The notes beneath the pieces were generated by a model. The model worked only from the letters and a program-made list of their open reading frames with translations. It searched no databases and was not told the DNA's origin. A program made the position numbers and the translations under genes. Source: Blastocatellia bacterium UBA7656 (GTDB lineage Bacteria; Acidobacteriota; Blastocatellia; UBA7656). From it: a stretch of DNA of 64,000 nucleotides. The stretch's first letter is position 1. Every line of letters begins with the position of its first letter. The stretch lies in contig DLHY01000062.1 in NCBI GenBank assembly GCA_002483445.1, positions 1-64,000 of the forward strand, read 5' to 3'. This document shows positions 51,676-59,550 of the stretch, in pieces.

Positions 51676-52410
51676 TCAAGTAAAGACGAGTTTGAATCCC
51701 GCTATGGTCAAAACCACAGCCAGAAGTTTCTTGATGAATCCGGGCGAGAATCGGCGACTTCCGAGATAAGAGCCGACCGCGCCGCCTGAAACGGCGGCGA
51801 TGACGAGCGGCAACGCAAACAGCGGAAGTTGTCTGGTGCTGCTGATGTTGCCGAGCAATCCCGAAACGGAATTGACCAAAATGAAAAGCGCGGAAGTGGC
51901 AGCCGCTTCCTTTGTGCGCGCCCATCGCAGAAAAATCATGATCGGCGAGAGAAATATGCCGCCCCCTGTTCCCGTCAACCCTGATAAAAGTCCTATGCCC
52001 GCGCCGACTGAAACTGCAACGGGTTTCGACGGGGGTCGTGTGTCTTGGTCCGGCCCGAACTCGAACAGGAAGCGCGCGGCTGAATAGAGCAAAACAATCC
52101 CGACAAGAATTTTGAAGATGTGAGCGGGCAGTTTGAGATAGCCGCCCAGAAAAGCGAAAGGGACGGACAAAAGCGCGAACGGCCAGAACAGCGGCCATGA
52201 AAAATAGCCCGCTCGCCGGAATTGCCACGAGGCGAGGCAGGCCACCAGAATGTTGAGAACCAAAGCGGCAGGTTTGATAACATCAGGCGCGAGTCCGAAC
52301 AGAGTCATCATCGCAATGTACCCGGAAGCTCCCGCGTGTCCTACGGAAGAATAGAGAAAAGCCACGATCACGATCCCGACCGACAGCAGGAGGATATTTT
52401 CCAGAACCAT
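51676..52410 (-). CDS. TauE/SafE-family (sulfite exporter-like) permease
   Basis: 244 residues, about eight membrane helices. Motifs typical of the family: SVGHAGASGYIAMMTLFGL near the N-terminus and SGLTGTGGGIFLSPIMI in the middle. Members move sulfite, sulfonates or other small organic anions, and some uncharacterised ones likely move other oxyanions. The regulator gene directly upstream (18 bp, same strand) carries a molybdate-binding-type TOBE domain, hinting that the substrate or signal is an oxyanion. GGAGG is present but 14 bases from the ATG. Confidence 0.85.
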   Translation of the reverse strand: MVLENILLLSVGIVIVAFLYSSVGHAGASGYIAMMTLFGLAPDVIKPAALVLNILVACLASWQFRRAGYFSWPLFWPFALLSVPFAFLGGYLKLPAHIFKILVGIVLLYSAARFLFEFGPDQDTRPPSKPVAVSVGAGIGLLSGLTGTGGGIFLSPIMIFLRWARTKEAAATSALFILVNSVSGLLGNISSTRQLPLFALPLVIAAVSGGAVGSYLGSRRFSPGFIKKLLAVVLTIAGFKLVFT

Positions 52411-52428
52411 CGCTAGACTCTTTGCCTC

Positions 52429-52833
52429 CTAACCTCTTATGACCATGACTTCAGTGGCCTTGATGAGGGCAAACGCTCGCGCTCCTTTTTTGAGTTTCAA
52501 TTCTTCGCAGGCGTCCCGCGTGATGATCGAAGTGATCGTCTGCCCGCCAATGTCTATCGTGACCTGCGCCAGCAATCCTTCGAATCGGACATCGGTGACT
52601 GTTCCCAGGAGTTTGTTCCTGCCGCTGATGGCTTCAAGCCCCGAAGGTTTACTTGAAGCAGTTCTCTTCTTTTGCTTTGCGCCTGAGAATCGTTCCACTT
52701 CGCTCAGAGGTATGCGATGATGCCCGCCCGGAGTTTTTACGGAGCGAATCTTCCCCTGATAAATCCATTGCTTGATGGTCGGGTAGCTGACATTGATCAT
52801 CCGGGCGGCGTCCTGCGGCTTGAGCAGTTCCAT
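52429..52833 (-). CDS. Excisionase-type HTH regulator with TOBE domain
   Basis: 134 residues. N-terminal MerR/excisionase-like HTH: LLKPQDAARMINVSYPTIKQ, then KTPGGHHRIPLSEVERF. C-terminal TOBE/Mop domain (RNKLLGTVTDVRFEGLLAQV ... ITRDACEELKLKKGARAFALI), which binds molybdate or tungstate in ModE and Mop proteins. It is likely an oxyanion-responsive repressor or activator. It is the first gene of a two-gene unit with the TauE-type permease, which is probably its target. Confidence 0.85.
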   Translation of the reverse strand: MELLKPQDAARMINVSYPTIKQWIYQGKIRSVKTPGGHHRIPLSEVERFSGAKQKKRTASSKPSGLEAISGRNKLLGTVTDVRFEGLLAQVTIDIGGQTITSIITRDACEELKLKKGARAFALIKATEVMVIRG

Positions 52834-52951
52834 AAGGATGATCTATACGATCTTTAATGATTTCAGGCAAGCAGATTTTCCGATTTAACACGAAACTATA
52901 CGATTTTTTTGCACAAGGATGCCCGCGCTCTCTTCGCCTGAGCATCGCCCG

Positions 52952-52982
52952 AAACAAAAAAGGCAGCCCCGTGGCCGCCTTT
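52952..52982 (-). terminator. Rho-independent terminator after the first VWA gene
   Basis: On the minus strand the stem AAAGGCGGCC / GGCTGCCTTT (one mismatch) is followed by TTTGTTT. It lies 28 bases beyond the stop codon of the VWA gene at 53011-54072. Confidence 0.75.
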
Positions 52983-53010
52983 GAAATGCCCTTTGCTTAA
53001 ATCCCATCTT

Positions 53011-54072
53011 TCAGGGTTTGGTGTTTGTGTGCGGAGTTTCGCCCTCGCGCGGAGCGGTGTAGCCATTGCGCGTGCGGGCCGAAAGTCGGCGACTCGGAGC
53101 GTTGACCTGAACTTTGACAGCGCGGAACGTCCCGTCGCGTTTCGAGTTGGTCGAATAATAGCCTATCGAATACTGCGTGCGCAGGTCTGTAGATATCTGC
53201 TGCGCGATCTGATGCACCTCGGCCAGTTCTTTGGGGAAGAACGCTTTGCCGCCGGTTTCGGCTGCCAATTTGTTCAACAGATTTTCGGCGTTATCTTTTT
53301 CGCTCTTCTTGAAAACCCACGCGCCGTCTTTCGACAGATCGTTCGTGAATCCTATCAGGTAGACCTGCGCGTCGGTTTCGCGCATATGGCTGACGACTTC
53401 GTTGAACTTGTAATAGCTGTCCTTGTCCAGCCCGTCGGTCACGACGATGACGGCCTTGCGCCGGTTCTTCCCTTCCTTGCTGGCGTAGTCGGCGGCAAGG
53501 AAAAGAGCGTCAAGCATAGCTGTTCGGCTGGAGGCCACAAGCCCCTGAAGAGTGTCAACGATGTCGTTCACATCGTTTGTGAATTCGGTCAATAGTTCAG
53601 GCGTTTCCTTAAACTCGATGACGGCCATCTCATCATCAGCGCGGCTTTCTTTGACGAGGTTCACCGAAGCTTTTATCACCGTGTCGAGTTTGGCTTTCAT
53701 CGAGCCTGACGTGTCTATGGTGAAAACGAGCGAGACCGGCACCTGCTCGCGGTCAAATATCGAAACCTCCTGCTGCACTTTGTCTTCGAAGACCTGGAAC
53801 TGTTCTTTGATCAAATCCATTACAGGCTTGTTGCTCGCAGCATCTACGACCTGCACATCGAGCATTACGAGATCGGATGTGAGTTTGATCGGAGTCTGAT
53901 CGTCCTGATCGATGCCTTCGCCTTTTTTGGGATTCGACTGTTGAGGATTCTGAGGTTTCGGTTTGTCTTTTTGCTGCCGGGAGTCTGCCCTGAGAGAGAA
54001 GGTGTTTGCTCCGAGGCCGAGCAGCGCAAGCATCATGAAAACTGCGACGCTTCTTATTTGTATGAACCGCAT
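53011..54072 (-). CDS. Secreted VWA-domain protein (Acidobacterial VWFA-related type), copy 1
   Basis: 353 residues. Signal peptide (VAVFMMLALLGLGANTFSLRA), a polar Lys/Gln-rich linker, a small beta domain (SDLVMLDVQVVDAASNKPV...FQVFEDKVQQEVSIF) and a VWA domain with the metal-ion site FTIDTSGSMKAKL. The pre-VWA 'VFEDKVQQEV' segment with this VWA is the pattern called VWFA-related Acidobacterial domain. Function unknown; probably binds partners outside the cytoplasm. A paralogue lies 135 bp upstream. Confidence 0.87.
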   Translation of the reverse strand: MRFIQIRSVAVFMMLALLGLGANTFSLRADSRQQKDKPKPQNPQQSNPKKGEGIDQDDQTPIKLTSDLVMLDVQVVDAASNKPVMDLIKEQFQVFEDKVQQEVSIFDREQVPVSLVFTIDTSGSMKAKLDTVIKASVNLVKESRADDEMAVIEFKETPELLTEFTNDVNDIVDTLQGLVASSRTAMLDALFLAADYASKEGKNRRKAVIVVTDGLDKDSYYKFNEVVSHMRETDAQVYLIGFTNDLSKDGAWVFKKSEKDNAENLLNKLAAETGGKAFFPKELAEVHQIAQQISTDLRTQYSIGYYSTNSKRDGTFRAVKVQVNAPSRRLSARTRNGYTAPREGETPHTNTKP

Positions 54073-54207
54073 AACTGAATTTTACTCCCTGTCATTGAAT
54101 TTGAAAACCCGCGGACAATTGTGATGCGCGGATTAACAACGACCGTTGCCGAATGAACGGCCTGAGCGCCGGGGTTTGCGCTCTTTCAGGAGTAGTCAGG
54201 CGCGGCG

Positions 54208-55248
54208 CTATCGTTTGAATGACTGATACCCGTCTCTGTATGTAAGAGAGAGACGGCCAAGTCCTTTCGGCGGATTGACCTTGACCTGCACCTTATGCCA
54301 TTTGGCTTCGCTCGTAACATCAGTCGGGTAAAAACCGAACGAGTATTGATGGCGAAGCTCAAGCGCGATGCGTGTGCAAATTTCGACAAGCTCAGGCTCG
54401 TTGTAGGCATTGGGAAAGAACGAGCGCCCGCCCGTCATTCGGGTGATTTCTTCAAGCACCGATCTTCCGAAGCCTGCAAGCCCGTCCGATGCCGGGTCGG
54501 TTATGCCGATGGCATAGATTTGAACGTCGGCCTCTTTGACGCGATTGCGAAGCTCTTTGTAGGTGTAACGGCTGTTGTTGTCCTGCCCGTCAGAGATGAT
54601 GAGCAATGCTTTCTTGTTATGCCGCCCCTCGGTGACTTTTTCGACCGCGAGATAAGCAGCGTCGTAAAGAGCAGTATTGCCCTTAGGCGCGACGAGCGTA
54701 AGATGGTTCATCACCTGATCGCCCGAAGTGGTGAAGTCCTGCACCAGTTTGGCCCGGTCATTGAATCCGATCAGGAAAATATCGTCATCTTCGTGAGAGG
54801 TCTCGATGAAACGCCTCAGAGCGCGCAGCGAGCGATTGATGCGCTCCTTCATCGACCCCGACACGTCATAAACGATGCCTAAAGAGACGGGCGCGTCCTC
54901 GTCTGAAAAGTGAGCGATCTGCTGCTTGACTTTATCATCGAACAGATCGAAATGATCCTTGCCGAGTCCGGTGACGAACCGGCCATAGGAGTCGGTGACG
55001 CTGACCGTGATGTTGACGATGCTGGTGTTGAGTATGACCCTCGGGTCTTGAGATTGTGGCTTGCCCGACTTCACATCATCCGCTTTCGCGACGGAGGCTT
55101 TGTCATCCGTGGCGCTGTCGGTTTTTTGCTTGTCGGACTGTGCCTGAAGCGCGGCGTTTTTGTTTTCCTGCGAGACGGCGAAGTTGATCGGCACGATTGC
55201 TGCTACCATCATCGTGACCAGAAAGGCGCGAGTGAATCCATGTCTCAT
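54208..55248 (-). CDS. Secreted VWA-domain protein (Acidobacterial VWFA-related type), copy 2
   Basis: 346 residues from the ATG at 55248 (GGGAGG six bases upstream). Signal peptide (AFLVTMMVAAIVPINFAVSQ), linker, then VILNTSIVNITVSVTDSYG, HFDLFDDKVKQQIAHF and the VWA metal site YDVSGSMKERI. About the same architecture and length as the neighbouring copy, so the pair arose by tandem duplication, though the sequences have diverged widely. Role unknown. Each copy has its own ribosome site; the terminator follows only the downstream copy, so they may be co-transcribed. Confidence 0.87.
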   Translation of the reverse strand: MRHGFTRAFLVTMMVAAIVPINFAVSQENKNAALQAQSDKQKTDSATDDKASVAKADDVKSGKPQSQDPRVILNTSIVNITVSVTDSYGRFVTGLGKDHFDLFDDKVKQQIAHFSDEDAPVSLGIVYDVSGSMKERINRSLRALRRFIETSHEDDDIFLIGFNDRAKLVQDFTTSGDQVMNHLTLVAPKGNTALYDAAYLAVEKVTEGRHNKKALLIISDGQDNNSRYTYKELRNRVKEADVQIYAIGITDPASDGLAGFGRSVLEEITRMTGGRSFFPNAYNEPELVEICTRIALELRHQYSFGFYPTDVTSEAKWHKVQVKVNPPKGLGRLSLTYRDGYQSFKR

Positions 55249-55549
55249 GTTTTGCCTCCCGATATAGCTCAACGAGACCCTGGGAGAGAAACGTGGGCCT
55301 CGGCTATATCAACCCACCTGAAAACCGGGCGGTCTGTGTGTCGCCCTTTGCCTCACCGAAATGAACGGATTTATCGAAAGATGATGCACTGACGCTGCTC
55401 CTGACTGTGCATCGGACGCATCCATTCTATCACAAAACATTTTCGAGGCAAGTCAACCTTGATCTCTCTCTTCAAAAAACTTAGGTGCTGTCGCCTCGCT
55501 CCTTTTGTGATATATTCAATCCTCGCTTCAAACGAGCGAGATTATAGTC

Positions 55550-56338
55550 ATGTTCTTATCGATAGTCATTCCTGCCTACAACGAGGAGCGAAGAATCGGC
55601 CAGTCTCTCGATGAGATTCTGCGATTCCTCAAGTCTCAATCCTTCAAGGCCGAAGTGCTGGTCGTAAACGACGGCTCTGGGGACAGCACGCCTCAGATCG
55701 TAACGGATCGAATGGAGAGTTATCAGAGCGCAGGCTTTCATCTGAGACTCATCACCAACGATCCGAATCGCGGCAAGGGCTACAGCGTCCGCCGCGGAGT
55801 GAGCGAAGCGAAAGGGGAAATAATCCTTTTCACCGATGCCGATCTCTCTTCGCCCATAACCGAAAGTCCCAAACTGATCGCCCCCATCGCCGAAGGCCGC
55901 GCTGATGTCGCTTTCGGCTCGCGCGCTCTTGATCGCAAACTCATCGGAGTGAAGCAATCCGTCGTGCGGGATTTCGGCGGGCGTGTTTTCAACTTTTTTT
56001 TGAGATTCATCACGAGGCTCGAATTCAAGGACACGCAATGCGGATTCAAGGCATTCCGCCGCGAATCGGCTCTCCCCGTCTTTCGATTGCAGAGCATCGA
56101 GCGATTCGGCTTCGACCCTGAAGTTCTCTACATCGCTCGCAAACGCGGGCTGAGACTGATCGAAGTGCCTGTGGTGTGGAATCACTCGGATGACAGCAAA
56201 GTGAATTATCTTCGCGACTCCGTCGATATGATGCTAGACCTGATTCGCATCCGTATGCGCGATATCGCCGGTCGTTACGACGACACTTCGCGCGGAGTGT
56301 CGAGCGAAGTCTGTCAATCAACCGAAAGCGAGAGATGA
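55550..56338 (+). CDS. Family 2 glycosyltransferase, dolichyl-phosphate glucosyltransferase-like
   Basis: 262 residues. GT-A fold: LSIVIPAYNEERRIGQSLDE, VLVVNDGSGDST, LFTDADLSSPI (metal-binding DxD) and KDTQCGFKAFRRESA, the last being typical of polyprenyl-phosphate glucosyl/mannosyl transferases such as Alg5-like proteins. It probably makes a polyprenyl-phosphate sugar donor at the cytoplasmic face. No C-terminal membrane helices are evident. A -10-like TATATT at 55511-55516 and a CTCGCT/AGCGAG hairpin lie just upstream. pdxJ follows after four bases. Confidence 0.88.
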   Translation: MFLSIVIPAYNEERRIGQSLDEILRFLKSQSFKAEVLVVNDGSGDSTPQIVTDRMESYQSAGFHLRLITNDPNRGKGYSVRRGVSEAKGEIILFTDADLSSPITESPKLIAPIAEGRADVAFGSRALDRKLIGVKQSVVRDFGGRVFNFFLRFITRLEFKDTQCGFKAFRRESALPVFRLQSIERFGFDPEVLYIARKRGLRLIEVPVVWNHSDDSKVNYLRDSVDMMLDLIRIRMRDIAGRYDDTSRGVSSEVCQSTESER

Positions 56339-56342
56339 ATAG

Positions 56343-57083
56343 ATGGTTCGCCTCAACGTCAACATCGATCACATAGCCACTCTCCGGCAGGCCCGACGCA
56401 CATTCGAGCCGAGCGTCGTGGCTGCCGCAGTGCTTGCAGAACTGGGCGGCGCAAACGGCATCACGATTCATCTGCGCGGCGACCGCAGGCATATTCAGGA
56501 TGAAGACCTGCGCACCCTTCGCGCGGTCGTCAAAACTCACCTCAACCTTGAAATGGCCATCACCTCGGAGATGGTCGCAATCGCTTCAGAAGTCAAACCC
56601 ACATGCGCCACGCTCGTTCCCGAACGAGCGGATGAAATCACGACCGAAGGCGGGCTTGATGTCGTCTCGCACGAAGAAGAAATAAGTCGCGCCATCGAAA
56701 AGCTCACAGGGGCGGGCGTGATGGTGAGCATATTTCTCGATCCCGTGCCGATTCAAATCGAAGCGGCTCATCGGGCAGGCGCGCATCAGGTAGAGATTTG
56801 CACAGGGCGTTACTCGGAACTAACCGACCCGACGCGCGGAGCGGAACTGGGATGGGTCAGTCAGGAACTTGAGCGCATAAACGCATCCGCCCGACGCGCT
56901 GGCGAATTGAAACTCCACGTAGCCGCCGGTCACGGACTCACTTACAGAAACGTGCGAGCCATAGCCGAGATCGCGCCCATCGAAGAACTCAACATCGGCC
57001 ATAACATAGTAGCCCGCGCCGCGCTCGTCGGCATGGAGCGAGCCGTCGGCGAGATGATTGAAGCCATTTCATTGAAAAGGTGA
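56343..57083 (+). CDS. pdxJ: Pyridoxine 5'-phosphate synthase
   Basis: 246 residues. LNVNIDHIATLRQARR, ITIHLRGDRRHIQDED, ATLVPERADEITTEGGLD and HVAAGHGLTYRNV are the conserved PdxJ segments. The enzyme condenses 1-deoxyxylulose 5-phosphate with 3-amino-2-oxopropyl phosphate to pyridoxine phosphate. The start is four bases after the glycosyltransferase stop. No other pdx genes are in the window. Confidence 0.96.
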   Translation: MVRLNVNIDHIATLRQARRTFEPSVVAAAVLAELGGANGITIHLRGDRRHIQDEDLRTLRAVVKTHLNLEMAITSEMVAIASEVKPTCATLVPERADEITTEGGLDVVSHEEEISRAIEKLTGAGVMVSIFLDPVPIQIEAAHRAGAHQVEICTGRYSELTDPTRGAELGWVSQELERINASARRAGELKLHVAAGHGLTYRNVRAIAEIAPIEELNIGHNIVARAALVGMERAVGEMIEAISLKR

Positions 57084-57152
57084 GGGAGTTAGTGCGTTAT
57101 ACGAAATCGAGTGAAGGGGACATCCTCGCATAATCGACGGGAGCATTAAGAC

Positions 57153-57572
57153 GTGCCAAGAAAAGATGCACATCATGACATAGTAAAAGCTGCGTTAGTA
57201 AAAGACGGCTGGCAGATCACGGATGATCCTTTTCTAATTGGTTTTCGCGGCACACTCCTGTTCGCCGATCTGGGCGCAGAAAAAGTGGTGGGCATTCGCA
57301 ACCGCCGCAGCAAGATCAGCATTGAGATCAAAGTGTTGAGTGAGCCTGCCCGCTTCGCCAAATTTGAATGTGCAGTCGGACAATATGTTGTTTATCGTCG
57401 TTTGATGATGAGCCTGCAGTTACAACGAAAGCTTTACCTGGCCATCTCATCGAATGTTTTCACCAACTTTTTTCAAAAAAGACCAGCCGTGATGGAAGTT
57501 GTAACGGGTGAACAGATTCATTTGCTGGTTTTCGATTCACACAAGAAGGAGATTATTCAATGGATAAAGTAG
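57153..57572 (+). CDS. XisH-like protein (fdxN element excision controlling factor family)
   Basis: 139 residues from a GTG at 57153 with GGGAG upstream. DAHHDIVKAALVKDGWQITD, LFADLGAEK and SIEIKVLSEPARFAKFECAVGQYVVYR are the XisH hallmarks; the fold is a PD-(D/E)XK-like nuclease (SIEIK). In cyanobacteria, xisH and xisI accompany xisF in excision of the fdxN element, but stand-alone pairs are widespread and their role is not established. Overlaps xisI by 13 nt. Confidence 0.9.
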   Translation: MPRKDAHHDIVKAALVKDGWQITDDPFLIGFRGTLLFADLGAEKVVGIRNRRSKISIEIKVLSEPARFAKFECAVGQYVVYRRLMMSLQLQRKLYLAISSNVFTNFFQKRPAVMEVVTGEQIHLLVFDSHKKEIIQWIK

Positions 57573-57889
57573 CCAATTATCGTCGCATCCTTCGTCGCAT
57601 CGTTCAGGAATATGCGCGTTACAAGCCGAGTCACGGCGAGATCGAACCCATTCCCGTGTGTGATCCCAAGAATGATAATTACCTGCTGATTCACGCAGGT
57701 TGGGACAATATCCGCCGCATTCACTCGACGGTCTTTCATCTACGCCTGCGCGACGGACGTGTACTGATCGAAGAAGACGGACTGGAACACGGGATCACTC
57801 AAGACCTGCTTGATGCGGGAGTCTCACAAAAAGATATCGTGTATGCGCTGGAAAACAACAACCTGCCTACATTCAGAAAAGCAGGTTAG
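57560..57889 (+). CDS. XisI-like protein
   Basis: 109 residues. VANYRRILRRIVQEYARYKP, DNYLLIHAGWDNIRRIHSTV and LVEDDG-like VLIEEDGLEHGIT, then LLDAGVSQKDIVYAL, match XisI. AAGGAG lies nine bases before the ATG, inside the end of xisH. The pair is one transcription unit. No xisF-type recombinase is seen nearby. Confidence 0.9.
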   Translation: MDKVANYRRILRRIVQEYARYKPSHGEIEPIPVCDPKNDNYLLIHAGWDNIRRIHSTVFHLRLRDGRVLIEEDGLEHGITQDLLDAGVSQKDIVYALENNNLPTFRKAG

Positions 57890-57978
57890 CTGGTGATGCT
57901 GTTGATAGGCGTGAATTAAGGTGCAAAGCAGCATACTGATTAACTTACATTGTTTCAATCACCAACTGGAGAAAGCAC

Positions 57979-58433
57979 ATGACCAAAATGAGATCCGAGG
58001 GTGACCATTTCAACAGAGTAGCAAAGGCTCTTAGTAATCAAATAAATGGTTCTCCCGGTTATTCACCTGAGAAGATCTCGTGTTTTACCAATTTGATTGG
58101 AGTTTCGCGGTCGAATTCGGGATTCTTAGTGTTTGCAAAAACCAAGAACAGAACCCCGAAATCCGAGCGCCGATCCAGTTTATCTCACTGCGGCTGCTAT
58201 TTGTAGTCTCAAAGGACTTACAGCGCAAGAAGGTCGCCTGAATTGGTAAAACACGAGAAGAAGTTTCATTATTTATCTCAAAGTCCACTAAGCCAAATCA
58301 AATCACACTTGAGCAGGCACAGGAATTTATAAGAATCGTTATGGATGAGACCCGCAAAGCTGAATCTGATGTGACTGCCGAACATGACTGTATGGTTCTT
58401 AATGGTAATGTTGATTTTCAGCCCGACTCCTGA
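57979..58433 (+). pseudogene. Small gene apparently broken by a MITE-like insertion
   Basis: The N-terminal part MTKMRSEGDHFNRVAKALSN continues to EKI at 58075, where copy 1 of the 187-bp element starts. Reading through, the frame stops in the element at 58206. Beyond it (58263-58433) a coding-like stretch (NQITLEQAQEFIRIVMDETR ... GNVDFQPDS) ends in a stop. Both parts look like one small protein of about 90 residues, family unknown, separated by the insertion. The frames differ, so I cannot exclude two unrelated pieces. GGAGAAAG precedes the ATG. Confidence 0.5.
58075..58261. mobile_element. MITE-like inverted-repeat element, copy 1
   Basis: 187 bp identical to 59241-59427. The ends form an 18-bp perfect terminal inverted repeat (TCTCGTGTTTTACCAATT, at 58076 and in reverse up to 58258). 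It encodes no transposase. AGA flanks it on both sides (58073-58075, 58259-58261), a possible 3-bp target duplication. Confidence 0.88.
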
Positions 58434-58568
58434 TTCTTTTATCTCCATAGCTTATTATTAAGCGAGAATGAAACAGTCTCCGAATACCGTCAACATACTT
58501 CGTTTGCAAGGTTCAAAAGTCGACGGTTTTCTTTTGCTGTTTGAAATACTGCGACTCCATAGCTGTGG

Positions 58569-58574
58569 TATAAT
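58569..58574 (+). promoter_or_regulatory. -10 box of the small zinc-finger-like gene
   Basis: TATAAT 21 bases before the ATG at 58595 with AAAGGAG in between. The -35 region is weak (TTGAAA is 22 nt away). Confidence 0.45.
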
Positions 58575-58594
58575 CTTTTACTCAAAGGAGATGA

Positions 58595-58828
58595 ATGATA
58601 AAAGAAACGAAGCAAGAATGGATGGCTCTCTGCCGAACCTGCACGTGGAGCGGAAAAAGGTCTCAAGACCGAATCACTGCTCAACAAGAAGTAGATAAAC
58701 ATCTCGAGACACACTCTCAACACCGGGTACGGGTTTTAGTAACTGGAGTGGATAGATCCAAAAACCCTGTACCAGTGCAAGATAATGTTCAAGATGCGTG
58801 GAAACTGATTGCCAAGCGTCAAGAGTAG
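58595..58828 (+). CDS. Small zinc-finger-like protein
   Basis: 77 residues. CRTC-TW near residue 13 and H-LET-H near 36 give a possible C2H2 zinc site; the rest is basic and polar (HRVRVLVTGVDRSKNPVPV). AAAGGAG lies four to five bases before the ATG and TATAAT is just upstream. No family recognised. It lies between the two MITE copies, convergent with the carboxypeptidase-regulatory-like gene. Confidence 0.55.
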   Translation: MIKETKQEWMALCRTCTWSGKRSQDRITAQQEVDKHLETHSQHRVRVLVTGVDRSKNPVPVQDNVQDAWKLIAKRQE

Positions 58829-58858
58829 GGTTAGGTCAAAATAGAACATCCTCAATGT

Positions 58859-58895
58859 GCTGCCACCCTGCCGTTTTCACAAACAGGGTCGCAGC
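58859..58895 (+). terminator. Hairpin between convergent small genes
   Basis: GCTGCCACCCTG pairs with CAGGGTCGCAGC (12 positions, one mismatch) around a 13-base loop, followed on the plus strand by GTTTCTAAGCGGTTTTC. It lies 31 bases after the plus-strand gene and 18 before the end of the minus-strand gene. Confidence 0.6.
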
Positions 58896-58912
58896 GTTTC
58901 TAAGCGGTTTTC

Positions 58913-59182
58913 TTATTCAGGTCCAATCAGCAATTCAAACTCTATTTCCGTACTATTGCCTGCGGTAATCGAAACATTGGGATACTCACTAGAGTTGCCC
59001 CCCATTGCCTGAGCCATAACTGTATAGGAACCCGGTAGAAGTCCGGGAAACTGGAAACGTCCCTGAGCATCGGTGAATTGAACCTGTGACGCTCCCTGTC
59101 CCGAAACCGTTATCGTCGCTCCTGGCAACGCATTACCTTCAGTGTCTGTCACTGTTCCGTATAGATTGCCGGTATCGCTCAT
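58913..59182 (-). CDS. Carboxypeptidase regulatory-like domain protein
   Basis: 89 residues from the ATG at 59182, eight bases after AGGAGG; a GTG at 59191 overlaps the ribosome site and is unlikely. The whole protein is one beta-sandwich domain: LYGTVTDTEGNALPGATITV, FTDAQGRFQFPGLLPGSYTV, the CarboxypepD_reg/CnaB-like pattern usually found as a module of large outer-membrane proteins. Here it is free-standing with no signal peptide, so its place and role are unclear. Confidence 0.8.
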   Translation of the reverse strand: MSDTGNLYGTVTDTEGNALPGATITVSGQGASQVQFTDAQGRFQFPGLLPGSYTVMAQAMGGNSSEYPNVSITAGNSTEIEFELLIGPE

Positions 59183-59240
59183 AGCTCTCACCTCCTAAAT
59201 TTTATAAGACGGATTCTACTTGATTGCTTTAGATTTGTTA

Positions 59241-59427
59241 ATCTCGTGTTTTACCAATTTGATTGGAGTTTCGCGGTCGAATTCGGGATTCTTAGTGTTT
59301 GCAAAAACCAAGAACAGAACCCCGAAATCCGAGCGCCGATCCAGTTTATCTCACTGCGGCTGCTATTTGTAGTCTCAAAGGACTTACAGCGCAAGAAGGT
59401 CGCCTGAATTGGTAAAACACGAGAAGA
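59241..59427. mobile_element. MITE-like inverted-repeat element, copy 2
   Basis: Identical by eye to 58075-58261 over 187 bp, same orientation, 1166 bp away. The terminal inverted repeats are intact. Flanks (GTTA / TGG) show no target duplication. Confidence 0.88.
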
Positions 59428-59531
59428 TGGAATTGCTCTGTATCAACCTTGCTCTCAATCAGATGGCTACTGGAATAATTGACAGACTCGACCGAATCAT
59501 TGAGTTGCTCGAAAAACAAGACATTCCATGA
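59427..59531 (+). pseudogene. Remnant or small ORF at the edge of MITE copy 2
   Basis: 34 codons starting with an ATG whose A is the last base of the element (MELLCINLALNQMATGIIDR, then LDRIIELLEKQDIP). The amphipathic helix looks coding, as in the C-terminal tails of small proteins. It may be what is left of a gene truncated by the insertion; no ribosome site is present. Confidence 0.35.
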
Positions 59532-59550
59532 ATCACCAGGTGGACACACA

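Noticed and set aside
58468..58698. 76-codon frame before the small zinc-finger-like gene
   Set aside because: Overlaps the promoter and start of the better-supported gene at 58595 in another frame, and has no ribosome site.
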